From Oscillospiraceae bacterium (GTDB lineage Bacteria > Bacillota_A > Clostridia > Oscillospirales > Oscillospiraceae), in contig JAFUCD010000029.1 in assembly GCA_017459865.1 (NCBI GenBank), positions 136,798 through 200,797 of the forward strand: DNA of 64,000 nucleotides, given 5' to 3'. Shown here piece by piece: positions 26,750 through 35,323 of this stretch. The notes under the pieces were generated by a model. That model saw only the letters and a list, made by a program, of their open reading frames with translations, was not told where the DNA came from and searched no databases. Numbering within the stretch: the first letter of the stretch is position 1; every line of letters starts with the position of its first letter. The position numbers and the translations under genes are program-made.

Positions 26750-27601
26750 TCAGCTGCCGCGGTTGCGAAGCTTCAGGATCACGCCGGAGAACACGCTGCA
26801 GCCGAACGCGACGCCGATGTTCGCGCTCCAGGCCTTCACGAGCGTCTTGACCGTGTGCTCATAGGTCTCCGGCGGATCGCCGGTGGTGATGTCCATGCCC
26901 TGCGGCAGGAATTCCTTGATCTTGAGCGGATAGAGCTCGCGGTTGTTCAGATCGCTGATGCTGCCGAAGGCGGACATGCCCCACTTGGTGAACGTGATGT
27001 TCGAAAGCTTATCGGCAAAGCCGGAGAGCTCGAAGAGCGTGCCCGCGAGGATGAGCTGGAAGATCAGGATAAAGGGCATGATGACCATCGCCATGTTCTG
27101 GTCCTTCGCGATCGCCGAGACCATGATGCCCATGCAGTCAGAGCAGAAGATCAGCAGCAGGACCGTGATGAAATATTCCAGCCCCGCGCTGCCGAACAGC
27201 AGCCCCTCGGTCGTATAGTCGATGAACAGTCTGGAGATAAAATAGATCACGAGCGCCTCCATGAAGCAGAGGATGAACTGCCACAGAAGGCTGGAGATGA
27301 CGTACGAGGAGATGTGCATGCCGGAGCGGCAGTCCGCGTGGATGATCTCGTGCTCGCGGCAGACGATCTGGATGGAGTTGAAGATGCCGACCCAGACGCA
27401 CGCCGAGCAGATCGTGAAGAAGCCGGACTGCGTGTTCTCGAAGGTCTGGAACATCTTCTCGCCGATGACCGCCGAGATCACGACCGCGACGATCGCGGAA
27501 AACAGAACGGATTTCCAGAAGCGTTCGTTGACGGCGATGCGCACCGTCTTGCGGAAATAGATCCCGATTTGTTTGAAAACACCGGATGTAAACATACTCA
27601 A
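26750..27601 (-). CDS. ABC-2 type transporter permease
   Basis: A 283-residue membrane protein with six predicted helices, of the ABC-2 family as found in ABCG-like transporters. Hydrophobic segments are visible at about 32-46, 62-85, 100-125, 135-160, 170-195 and 255-275, with a larger loop before the last helix. Its ATG overlaps the stop of the ATPase gene (ATGA), so the two form one transporter. CSDCMGIMVSAIAKDQNMAMVIMPF resembles the conserved mid-region of ABCG permeases. Cargo is unknown. Confidence 0.8.
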   Translation of the reverse strand: MSMFTSGVFKQIGIYFRKTVRIAVNERFWKSVLFSAIVAVVISAVIGEKMFQTFENTQSGFFTICSACVWVGIFNSIQIVCREHEIIHADCRSGMHISSYVISSLLWQFILCFMEALVIYFISRLFIDYTTEGLLFGSAGLEYFITVLLLIFCSDCMGIMVSAIAKDQNMAMVIMPFILIFQLILAGTLFELSGFADKLSNITFTKWGMSAFGSISDLNNRELYPLKIKEFLPQGMDITTGDPPETYEHTVKTLVKAWSANIGVAFGCSVFSGVILKLRNRGS

Positions 27602-28755
27602 ACCCTCACCATTCCGCGACGATTCTGATACTCCATGATAAAGTGATCCGCCAGACCCTTGCCGCCCTCGCGCTCGGGGTTGATCTGCAGCATGATCTCA
27701 CGCAGCGAGTTGACATGGAAGAAGTTCAGCGCGCCCTTGACGTCGCCCGCATAAGCCATGTGGCCGCAGCGGTCGCGCTCGCTCTTGGCAATGACGATGA
27801 CCTTGGTGAACATGTCGATCGCGTCATCGGGATAGTGCGTGATGATCATCACGATCCTGCCGCTGTTGGAAATATCCTTCAGCAGATCCATCAGCTGGAT
27901 CCTGGAGGCGGCGTCGAGGCCGGAGTCGGGCTCGTCGCATATAATGACCTTCTGGAAGCCGACGAGCTGCGTCGCCACGGCGACCTTCTTTTTCTGTCCG
28001 CCGCTGAGATTGCAGATCAGGCTTTTCTTCAGCTCCTGCACGCCGACCTTGCGGATGACGCTCTCGACGCGCATAGCGATCTCCTGCTTGGAATACATCT
28101 TGCCCAGACGGATCGTCGCGGCGTCGGTGATCGTATCGAGGACCGTGTCGTTCAGGCGCAGCGTGAGAAACTGCGGCACAAGCCCGATCTGATCCTTCAT
28201 GGTGTGGAAATTGGTATACAGATCCTTGTTGTTCAGCAGGATCCGCCCATCGGCCTTGCTCTCGCCGAGGATGGAGCGGATGAGCGTGGTCTTGCCCGCG
28301 CCGGAGCCGCCGAGGATCAGGGCAAAGTCGCCCTGCCGCAGACCGAACTGCACATCCTTCAAGAGCGTGATCTTGCCGCGGCGCACCGTTTTGCGCGCGA
28401 TATGGACGCGCAGCTGCGTCTCGCGCGCGACCTCGCGGTGCATCCCGTAGCGCGAGGCATAGCCGCTCGGACGCGGCACATTCACGTTCGGGTTGGCATA
28501 GGGATTCCCACCCGATGCATAGGGGGCTCTGCCCGCAGCGTATGCAGCGCCCGAGGAAGGCAGATCGATGCCGCCGCGGGAACGGAATTTGGAGTTCAGA
28601 TCCGACATGATCTGCGCCGCGCTGGCGGTGCCGGACGTGAAAAAGCCGGTCTCATCCTTCTGTGTCTCGGTCAGCAGATCGCCGCCCGCTACAAAAAAAC
28701 TCCTTCCCGATCCGGAAAGGACATCATAGGATTTCATCTTCATTTCTCCACTCAT
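27598..28755 (-). CDS. ABC transporter ATP-binding protein with long N-terminal extension
   Basis: A 385-residue ATPase with Walker A GGSGAGKTT (149-157), signature LSGGQ (250-254) and Walker B VIICDEPDSGLD (D274-E275). The ATPase domain begins only near residue 115. The first 110 residues are low in predicted structure and rich in Gly, Ala, Ser, Asn and Tyr (for example YASGGNPYANPNVNVPRPSG), which is unusual for a stand-alone ATPase. With the permease it forms a split ABCG-like transporter. The start is uncertain among closely spaced ATGs (codons 1, 5 and 7); the seventh has the best-placed GGAG. Confidence 0.85.
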   Translation of the reverse strand: MSGEMKMKSYDVLSGSGRSFFVAGGDLLTETQKDETGFFTSGTASAAQIMSDLNSKFRSRGGIDLPSSGAAYAAGRAPYASGGNPYANPNVNVPRPSGYASRYGMHREVARETQLRVHIARKTVRRGKITLLKDVQFGLRQGDFALILGGSGAGKTTLIRSILGESKADGRILLNNKDLYTNFHTMKDQIGLVPQFLTLRLNDTVLDTITDAATIRLGKMYSKQEIAMRVESVIRKVGVQELKKSLICNLSGGQKKKVAVATQLVGFQKVIICDEPDSGLDAASRIQLMDLLKDISNSGRIVMIITHYPDDAIDMFTKVIVIAKSERDRCGHMAYAGDVKGALNFFHVNSLREIMLQINPEREGGKGLADHFIMEYQNRRGMVRV

Positions 28756-28806
28756 GATGCTTTCTACCCCTCAGACAGTATCACAACAAATGGTATTAAC
28801 TTATTT

Positions 28807-28835
28807 AATATATAAAAGATTCGTGAGAATGTCAA
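28807..28835 (-). promoter_or_regulatory. Promoter of the ABC-2 transporter operon
   Basis: On the minus strand a perfect TTGACA (28830-28835), a 17-bp spacer and TATATT (28807-28812), about 50 bases before the ATPase start. Confidence 0.75.
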
Positions 28836-28982
28836 CAAATAGCGCGAAATTTTACGGTTTTCCGGGTTCGATTTTTTGCAGTTTCCCGCTTCCATTTTCT
28901 GATTTGTTCAGGTATACTGTAAAACGTTGATGAAAGCGAAACCTGACAGCGCTGTGCTGCCTCTCAGAAAGGAAGACCGAAC

Positions 28983-30416
28983 ATGCACGACAGCTATCGC
29001 AACCCGCTCTGCGCCCGCTACGCGGGAAAGCAGATGCAGGCCATCTTTTCCGACGACCGCAAGTTTTCGACGTGGCGCCAGCTTTGGATCGCCCTCGCCG
29101 AGAGCGAGCAGGAGCTGGGTCTGCCCATCACGGACGAGCAGATCGCCGAGATGAAGGCGCATATCACGGACATCGATTACGAATCTGCGGATGCGCACGA
29201 GCACGTCGTTCGCCACGACGTGATGGCACATGTACACACCTACGGCGAATGCTGCCCGACGGCAAAGCCGATCATCCATCTCGGCGCGACGAGCTGCTAT
29301 GTCGGCGACAACACAGACATCATCCTCATGCGCGAGGCGCTGCTGCTGACGCGCAGGATGCTCGTGAACGTGCTCGCGGCGCTGTCTGACTTTGCCGAGA
29401 CGCACAAGGCGCTCCCGACGCTCGCCTATACGCACTTCCAGGCGGCGCAGCCCACCACGATGGGCAAGCGCGCGACGCTCTGGGCACAGGACATCCTGAT
29501 GGACATCGAGCAACTGGACTTCCAGCTGGAGCACCTGAAGCTGCTCGGCTGCAAGGGCACGACCGGCACGGGCGCGAGCTTCCTCGCGCTGTTCGACGGC
29601 GACGCGGAGAAGGTCGTGACGCTGGAAAAGAAGATCTGCGAGAAGATGGGCTTCGACGCCGCCTACGCCGTGAGCGGTCAGACCTACTCCCGCAAGGTGG
29701 ACTATCAGGTGCTGCAGGTCCTGTGCGGCGTGGCGCAGAGCGCGGCGAAGTTCTCCAACGATATCCGCCTGCTGAGCCATCTCAAGGTCGTGGACGAGCC
29801 ATTTGAGGCGGGTCAGATTGGCTCCTCCGCCATGGCCTACAAACGCAACCCCATGCGTTCGGAGCGCATCGCCTCCCTCGCCCGCTATGTGATGAGCGAT
29901 CTCACGAACGCCTCCGTCACGGCGGCGACGCAGTGGTTTGAGCGCACGCTCGACGACTCCGCCAACCGGCGCATCAGCATCCCCGAGGCCTTCCTCGCGG
30001 TGGACGGCATTTTGAATCTCTATCTCAACATCGTGCGCGGCATGACCGTCTATCCGAAGATGGCGGAAAAGCTCCTGATGGACGAGCTGCCCTTCATGGC
30101 GACGGAGAACATCCTGATGTACTGCGTCAAGGAAAAGGGCGGCGACCGGCAGGCGCTGCACGAGGCGATCCGGCAGCACAGCGTCGCGGCGGCGAAGGCC
30201 GTGAAGCTGACCGGCGCGAAAAACGATCTGCTGGAGCGCATCGCGGCGGATGAGACCTTCGGTCTCTCCGAGGACGAGCTGCGCGCCGTGATCGATCCGA
30301 CAAAATTCACCGGCATGGCCGTGCAGCAGACCGAGACCTTCCTGCGCGAGCAGGTACAGCCCGTGCTGGAGCAAAACCGGGCGCTGCTCGGCACCGAAGA
30401 CACCGTGACCGTCTGA
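28983..30416 (+). CDS. purB: Adenylosuccinate lyase
   Basis: The 477-residue fumarase-superfamily enzyme acts twice in purine synthesis, releasing fumarate from SAICAR and from adenylosuccinate. Visible blocks are HDVMAHVHTYG with the catalytic His region, HLGATSCYVGDNTD, the TGTGASFLALF segment and the superfamily signature SSAMAYKRNPMRSE. The AYKRNP form, in place of MPYKRNP, is the longer eukaryote-like class. AGGAAG lies upstream of the ATG. It is followed after 19 bases by purA, so IMP-to-AMP conversion is encoded in one operon. Confidence 0.93.
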   Translation: MHDSYRNPLCARYAGKQMQAIFSDDRKFSTWRQLWIALAESEQELGLPITDEQIAEMKAHITDIDYESADAHEHVVRHDVMAHVHTYGECCPTAKPIIHLGATSCYVGDNTDIILMREALLLTRRMLVNVLAALSDFAETHKALPTLAYTHFQAAQPTTMGKRATLWAQDILMDIEQLDFQLEHLKLLGCKGTTGTGASFLALFDGDAEKVVTLEKKICEKMGFDAAYAVSGQTYSRKVDYQVLQVLCGVAQSAAKFSNDIRLLSHLKVVDEPFEAGQIGSSAMAYKRNPMRSERIASLARYVMSDLTNASVTAATQWFERTLDDSANRRISIPEAFLAVDGILNLYLNIVRGMTVYPKMAEKLLMDELPFMATENILMYCVKEKGGDRQALHEAIRQHSVAAAKAVKLTGAKNDLLERIAADETFGLSEDELRAVIDPTKFTGMAVQQTETFLREQVQPVLEQNRALLGTEDTVTV

Positions 30417-30435
30417 CCGAAGGAGGCAGTACCAC

Positions 30436-31713
30436 ATGTTAACATCCATTGTAGGCATCAACTGGGGCGACGAGGGCAAGGGCCGCATGGTCGATCTTCT
30501 GAGCCGGAAATACAACGTCGTCGTGCGCTATCAGGGCGGCAACAACGCGGGTCACACCGTGATCAACGACAAGGGCAAATTCGTGCTGAACCTGCTCCCC
30601 TCCGGCATCCTGCGCGACGAGACCGTGAACGTCATGGGGCCCGGCATGGTCATCGACGCCGAGCACCTCTTCCACGAGATCCAGCGTCTGCAGACCGAGG
30701 GCGGCATCGAGATCACGCCCGACCACCTGAAGATCAGCGACAAGGCCGTCATCTGCATGCCGTATCACAAGCTGCTCGACTGTCTGGAGGAGGACCGTCT
30801 CGCGGACAAGAAGTTCGGCTCCACGCGGCGCGGCATCTCCCCCGCTTACTCCGACAAATACATGAAGAAGGCGCTGCGCATGGGCGATCTGCGCGACCGT
30901 GAGGCGCTCAGGACGCATCTTGCCGACATCCTGGAGTGGAAGAACCTGTTCGTCGTGAACGGCTACGGCCACGCGCCGATCGAGCTTGACGAGATGATGG
31001 ACTGGATCGACACCTACGCGATGCCGTTCAAGAACTATGTCTGCGACACGCACCGCTATCTGATGCAGGCGATCGAGGACAACAAGTCCGTCCTGTTTGA
31101 AGCCCAGCTCGGCGCGCTGCGCGACATTGACTACGGCATTTATCCCTACACCTCCGGCTCGAGCACGATCGCGGCCTACGCGCCCATCGGCTCCGGCATC
31201 CCCGGCGCGCGGCTCGACAACGTGATCGGCATCATGAAGGCCTATTCCTCCTGCGTCGGCGAGGGTCCCTTCACGTGCGAGCTCTTCGGCGAGGCGGGCG
31301 ACAGACTGCGTGAGGCGGGCGGCGAATACGGCGCCGCGACGGGCAGACCCCGCCGCGTGGGCGGCTTTGACGTGGTCGCCTCGAAATACGGCGTCGCCAT
31401 GCAGGGCTGCGACACGATCGCGCTCACGAAGCTCGACGTGCTGTCCTACATGGACCGGATCCCGATCTGCGTCGCATACGAGATCGACGGCAGGCGCGTG
31501 ACGGACTTCCCCATCGGCGTGGAGCTCGACAAGGCCAAGCCAGTCTACGAATATCTCCCCGGCTTCAAGAGTGACATCTCCGGCTGCCGGAAAGTCGAGG
31601 AGCTGCCGAAGGAGGCATTGCAGTACGTCCGCTATCTGGAGAGCGCCGTCGGCTGCAGGATCAAATACGTCTCGGTCGGACCGGACCGTGACGCCTACAT
31701 CAAGCTGTTTTAA
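30436..31713 (+). CDS. purA: Adenylosuccinate synthetase
   Basis: The 425-residue GTP-dependent enzyme joins IMP and aspartate to give adenylosuccinate. It has NWGDEGKGRMVDLLSRKY at residues 9-26 (family GWGDEGKGK), GGNNAGHTV with the catalytic His, and the C-terminal base-recognition region TKLDVL. An AAGGAGG lies upstream of the ATG. Together with purB directly before it, it completes the branch from IMP to AMP. Confidence 0.95.
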   Translation: MLTSIVGINWGDEGKGRMVDLLSRKYNVVVRYQGGNNAGHTVINDKGKFVLNLLPSGILRDETVNVMGPGMVIDAEHLFHEIQRLQTEGGIEITPDHLKISDKAVICMPYHKLLDCLEEDRLADKKFGSTRRGISPAYSDKYMKKALRMGDLRDREALRTHLADILEWKNLFVVNGYGHAPIELDEMMDWIDTYAMPFKNYVCDTHRYLMQAIEDNKSVLFEAQLGALRDIDYGIYPYTSGSSTIAAYAPIGSGIPGARLDNVIGIMKAYSSCVGEGPFTCELFGEAGDRLREAGGEYGAATGRPRRVGGFDVVASKYGVAMQGCDTIALTKLDVLSYMDRIPICVAYEIDGRRVTDFPIGVELDKAKPVYEYLPGFKSDISGCRKVEELPKEALQYVRYLESAVGCRIKYVSVGPDRDAYIKLF

Positions 31714-31722
31714 GAAATCGAA

Positions 31723-32646
31723 ATGATCAGAAAGAATTTCACCTTCCCCTCCGCCGTTGGCGACTGCGACATCGACGCCGTGGCGTTCCTGCCCGAGCAG
31801 GGCAAGCCGCGCGCAGTTATTCAGATGCTGCACGGCATGATGGAGCACATCGGCCGGTATGAGCCCTTCGCATCGTTCTTTGTCGAACAGGGCTATGCCG
31901 TCTACGGACACAGTCACCTCGGGCACGGGGCATCCGTGAACGAGAAATATCCCTTCGGCTACTTCGGAAGGGACAACGGCGCCGGCCGTGTGTTCCGCGC
32001 CGACGCGTTCCAGATGACGGACATCATTCGCAATGAGCTGCCGGGCGTGCCGATCGTGCTGTTCGGGTACTCCATGGGCTCGTTTGTCTGCCGCGCCTGC
32101 ATCGGCGAGCGCGGCGGGGACTATGCCGCCGCCATCGTCTGCGCGACCGGCGGCGCGCACCCGGAGCTGGAAAAGGGTCTGATCGCCGCAAGGCTGTTTT
32201 CCATGCTTCGCCCAAAGGCCGCGGGAAAGACCTTCAACAAAATGGCGTTCGGCTCCTACAACGACCGCACGGAGCATCTGACCAAGATGGACTGGCTCTC
32301 ACCGGACCATGAATATGTCGTGAGCAGCAACCGCGATCCTCTCGTCGGCTTCACGTTCTCCAATCAGGGCTTTTACGATCTGTTCACGATGATCCAGCAC
32401 ATCAACAGCGAATCGATCTATCGCGGCACGCCAATGGCGCTGCCGATCCTGCTGATCTCCGGCGCGGACGACCCGGTCGGCATGTACGGCGCGCTGGTGC
32501 AGGATTCTTACGACCGCTATCTGGCATCCGGGCACGCAGACGTGCACATGAAGCTCTATCCCGGGCGGCGGCACGAGATCCATCTCGACCCCGGCGGGAA
32601 AGACGTCGCAGACGATATTCTGGAATTTTTGGACAAGCGGATATAA
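31723..32646 (+). CDS. Alpha/beta hydrolase (monoacylglycerol lipase-like)
   Basis: A 307-residue serine hydrolase. It has the early QMLHGMMEHIGRY block found in monoacylglycerol lipase/lysophospholipase relatives, the nucleophile elbow FGYSMGS with the catalytic Ser, the acid in ISGADDPVG and the base in GRRHEIH. It starts 9 bases after purA with no strong ribosome binding site, so it probably relies on read-through translation. Its substrate is unknown, and the link to purine synthesis looks positional only. A strong terminator follows. Confidence 0.87.
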   Translation: MIRKNFTFPSAVGDCDIDAVAFLPEQGKPRAVIQMLHGMMEHIGRYEPFASFFVEQGYAVYGHSHLGHGASVNEKYPFGYFGRDNGAGRVFRADAFQMTDIIRNELPGVPIVLFGYSMGSFVCRACIGERGGDYAAAIVCATGGAHPELEKGLIAARLFSMLRPKAAGKTFNKMAFGSYNDRTEHLTKMDWLSPDHEYVVSSNRDPLVGFTFSNQGFYDLFTMIQHINSESIYRGTPMALPILLISGADDPVGMYGALVQDSYDRYLASGHADVHMKLYPGRRHEIHLDPGGKDVADDILEFLDKRI

Positions 32647-32686
32647 AAAATCACGCTCAGCGCTTTTCGTCTGAGCGTGATTTTTT
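32645..32686. terminator. Bidirectional intrinsic terminator
   Basis: A perfect 16-bp stem (32645-32660/32671-32686) with A6 on the left arm and T6 on the right separates the hydrolase gene from the convergent NifX-like gene and touches both stops. Confidence 0.9.
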
Positions 32687-33026
32687 ATAATTCTCTGAGT
32701 TCCCCATTCAGATACGCGTTCAGCGCCGCGCGTTTCCCGCCGTCGAAGGTATAGAGCCGCTTGCCCTTTTCCTTCAGGCTGTGGATCGCCTTCGGACCGA
32801 AGTTTTTGGCGATGATCACATCGAACATCGAGCCGCAGAACTGATCGATGAGCTCGGACGTGGTCTTCGCCTGCAGGGACAGAAACTGTTCCTTTTTCAG
32901 CTTTTTCCCGTCGAGATAAAACGTCCAGAACGTCTGCGTCTGTTCAAAGTTCGTCACCAGGATCTCCTCGCCGCAGGCGACGGCGATGAACGTCATCTGA
33001 TGGTTGATCACAAGCTTCTTTGCCAT
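32685..33026 (-). CDS. NifX/NifB-associated (Fe-Mo cofactor family) domain protein
   Basis: A 113-residue protein that looks like the dinitrogenase iron-molybdenum cofactor biosynthesis family: a short alpha/beta fold with FDVIIAKNFGPKAIHSLKEK and a final GKRLYTFDGG segment. Small members are common in anaerobes without nitrogenase, and their role is unclear; iron-sulfur handling is often proposed. Only one Cys pair-like position is seen (ACGEE and FCGSM), so cluster binding is not assured. It is on its own, between a terminator and rqcH. Confidence 0.6.
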   Translation of the reverse strand: MAKKLVINHQMTFIAVACGEEILVTNFEQTQTFWTFYLDGKKLKKEQFLSLQAKTTSELIDQFCGSMFDVIIAKNFGPKAIHSLKEKGKRLYTFDGGKRAALNAYLNGELREL

Positions 33027-33089
33027 ACATGCACCGGCTTTCGATTTGTTGTTAGCATAAGCTTACCACATCTTTGCGGCGATGGCAAG

Positions 33090-34850
33090 TCACTTTTGCA
33101 GCAGTCTCTGCACCAGCGCCTCGTCGGATTCGGCGATCACGGTCTCGTAATCCGTGTAGAGCACCATGCCGGGCAGACCGCCGGGGGCCTTGCGCACACG
33201 GCGCACCTGTGTGACGTCCACGGGGACCTTGCCGCCGCCGCGCCCCTGCGAGTAGTACACGGCGAGCGACGCCGCCTGCGCGATCGTGGACGCGTCCGGC
33301 GTGGTATCGTTGCAGCGGATGATCACATGCGAGCCATGGAGCTTCTGCACATGCAGCCAGAGATCCGTGCGGCGGGCGGTGCGGTGCGTGAGCGTCTCAT
33401 TTTGCATATTGGAGCGACCGACCAGGATCTCGTATCCCGAGTCGGAAACAAAGCGCAGCGGCGCGCTCGGCGCGGAGCGCTGCTTTTTTCTGCCCTTCTC
33501 CGGGCGCAGAAAGCCTGTTTCGCGCAGCTCCTGCCGGATCTCCGCGAGGTCGCGCTCGGTCTCGGCGCGGGCGATCTCCTCCAGGACGCTGTTGAGATAG
33601 TCGAGGTTCTTCTCCCCCTCCGCGATCAGCACGTTCAGATGCTGCTCGGCGGTCTTCGCCTTGCGATATTGCTTATAGAGCGCGGCTGCGTTCTCCTGCG
33701 GCGTTTTGAGCGGGTCGAGCGGGATCTCGACGGTCGGCATGTCGGGGTCATAAAAATCCTCCGCGCGCAGGACGCGGTCGCCCTTTTTCGCGCGATAGAG
33801 ATTCGCCGTGATGAGGTCTGCACGGCGGCGGAGCTTCTCGCGATCCTCGCTGCGGCGCAACTCCTCGCGCTGCAGGGCGAGCTTTTTCGCCGTGCGGTCA
33901 CGCAGGGTCTTCATGCTCTTTTGCAGCGACTGGGACCGGCGGCGCATGGACTCGGCCCTGTCGCGTCGGAGATAGAATTCGTCCAGCAGCGCCGAAAAGC
34001 TCTCGCGCGTATGACACGCGACAGTATTGCCGTATTGCTCCACGGTGAGATATGTATAGTCGCGCAGCTTCTCGCCCTCGGCGAGCAGGACCGGCTCGAG
34101 ATTCCCAGCGTTGACGTTGAAGCTCAGCGCGTCCAGCGCCTCGCACAGGCGCGCCTGCTGCGTCTCGGAGAGCGTCTCCAGGCGCGGGCTTGCATCTCCC
34201 AGCGTGCGGAAGCACATCTCGCGGCAGACGAGCGGCGAAAGTCCGGAGAACGTGCGCAGCAGCCAGCTGTCCAGCGCGGCGCCGGGCTCGGCGTGTGCAA
34301 CGATGGCGGCGCGTTCGTCAGCGGTCAGATCATAGAACGTCGGCTTGTCCTGCCGCGGCGGCAGCCGATAGCGCATGCCGGGCAGGATCGGGCGCACCTC
34401 GCTCATGGAAGGATCGACGCGGCGCATGCAGTCGATGATGATTCCCTCTCCGTCGATGAGGATCACATTGGACTGGCGTCCCATCATCTCCACGGCGAGC
34501 GTTTTGGGCACATTCACACCCATCTCATCGCGGGCGTCCAGCCTCAGCAGGAGCAGGCGCTCATCATGCGGCTGCTCCACGCGCTCGATGCGCGCGCCGA
34601 CGAGGTGCTTGCGCAAGAGCATGCAGAACATGGGCGGCTCGGCGGGGTTTTCGAACTTGCCCTCCGTGAGATGCACGCGCGCGCTGCCGACGCCGCCGTT
34701 GATGAGCAGTCTGCCGTTGCCGCCCGTCATGCGCACCGACAGCAGGAGCATATCGCGCTCCGGCTGCTGCACCTTGTCGATCCTGGTGCCGGTGAGCGTC
34801 TGCTGCAGCTCCGCGGCAAGCCCGGACAAAAACACGCTGTCAAGCGGCAT
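33090..34850 (-). CDS. rqcH: Ribosome quality control protein RqcH (NFACT family)
   Basis: The 586-residue product has the full NFACT layout: NFACT-N (1 to about 190), a helix-hairpin-helix region, a long coiled coil (about 270-420, Arg/Glu/Lys rich) and NFACT-R at the end (GYEILVGRSNMQNETLTHRTA, DLWLHVQKLHGSHVII). RqcH binds stalled 50S-peptidyl-tRNA complexes and adds alanine tails. The DR pair known at 97-98 in Bacillus subtilis aligns with E97-R98 here, a conservative but notable change. The ATG overlaps the mrnC stop as TAATG. Older annotations call it fibronectin-binding protein. Confidence 0.92.
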   Translation of the reverse strand: MPLDSVFLSGLAAELQQTLTGTRIDKVQQPERDMLLLSVRMTGGNGRLLINGGVGSARVHLTEGKFENPAEPPMFCMLLRKHLVGARIERVEQPHDERLLLLRLDARDEMGVNVPKTLAVEMMGRQSNVILIDGEGIIIDCMRRVDPSMSEVRPILPGMRYRLPPRQDKPTFYDLTADERAAIVAHAEPGAALDSWLLRTFSGLSPLVCREMCFRTLGDASPRLETLSETQQARLCEALDALSFNVNAGNLEPVLLAEGEKLRDYTYLTVEQYGNTVACHTRESFSALLDEFYLRRDRAESMRRRSQSLQKSMKTLRDRTAKKLALQREELRRSEDREKLRRRADLITANLYRAKKGDRVLRAEDFYDPDMPTVEIPLDPLKTPQENAAALYKQYRKAKTAEQHLNVLIAEGEKNLDYLNSVLEEIARAETERDLAEIRQELRETGFLRPEKGRKKQRSAPSAPLRFVSDSGYEILVGRSNMQNETLTHRTARRTDLWLHVQKLHGSHVIIRCNDTTPDASTIAQAASLAVYYSQGRGGGKVPVDVTQVRRVRKAPGGLPGMVLYTDYETVIAESDEALVQRLLQK

Positions 34851-35323
34851 TACAGCACCTCCGTGATCATTTGAAACAGCGTCTGCAGGCGGTCGGTCTG
34901 TCCCTGCAGCCAGAGCCAGCCAAAGAGTGCCTCCAGCGCCGTGGCGGCGTGATACTCCGCAATGTCGGCGTGCTGCGGCACGGAATTCACCTTGGCGTTG
35001 CGCCCGCGCTTATACACGGCCTGCTCCGCCTCCGTGAGCGTCGGCAGGATGTGCGACATGGCACGCGCCTGCGCCGGGGCGTTGACGCGCCGGACCGTCT
35101 CGCGGTGCAGCTCGTGCGCGGCTGTGACGCCGGACGCCGCAAGCGCCGTGCGCATCATGAGCTCATATACGCCGTCGCCGATGTGCGCGAGCGCGAGCGT
35201 GCTCAGCGCGCCGACCTCGGCGACGGTCATCCGCGGCGCGAACAGCGCAGACGCCGGATATTGCAATGCGGAAACGGGGCGGCGCTCCTGCCGCCCCGTG
35301 TTCGGATCAGAATACATCGTCAT
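34850..35323 (-). CDS. mrnC: Mini-ribonuclease III
   Basis: MrnC is a dimeric RNase III-type nuclease without a dsRNA-binding domain that matures 23S rRNA in Bacillota. The 157-residue product has the catalytic block LALAHIGDGVYELMMR, the VRRVNAPAQA segment and EYHAATALEALFGWLWL with the second set of metal ligands. The start at 35323 lies 17 bases inside the end of ftsK and has GAGGA 5 bases upstream; a GC-rich hairpin just after the ftsK stop falls within this gene's N-terminal codons. A later start at Met-32 would match the shorter family length, so the first 30 residues are uncertain. Confidence 0.87.
   Translation of the reverse strand: MTMYSDPNTGRQERRPVSALQYPASALFAPRMTVAEVGALSTLALAHIGDGVYELMMRTALAASGVTAAHELHRETVRRVNAPAQARAMSHILPTLTEAEQAVYKRGRNAKVNSVPQHADIAEYHAATALEALFGWLWLQGQTDRLQTLFQMITEVL

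Noticed and set aside
32685..33026. NifX-like protein as evidence of nitrogen fixation
   Set aside because: No nif structural or cofactor genes are in the window, and small members of this family are common in non-fixing anaerobes.
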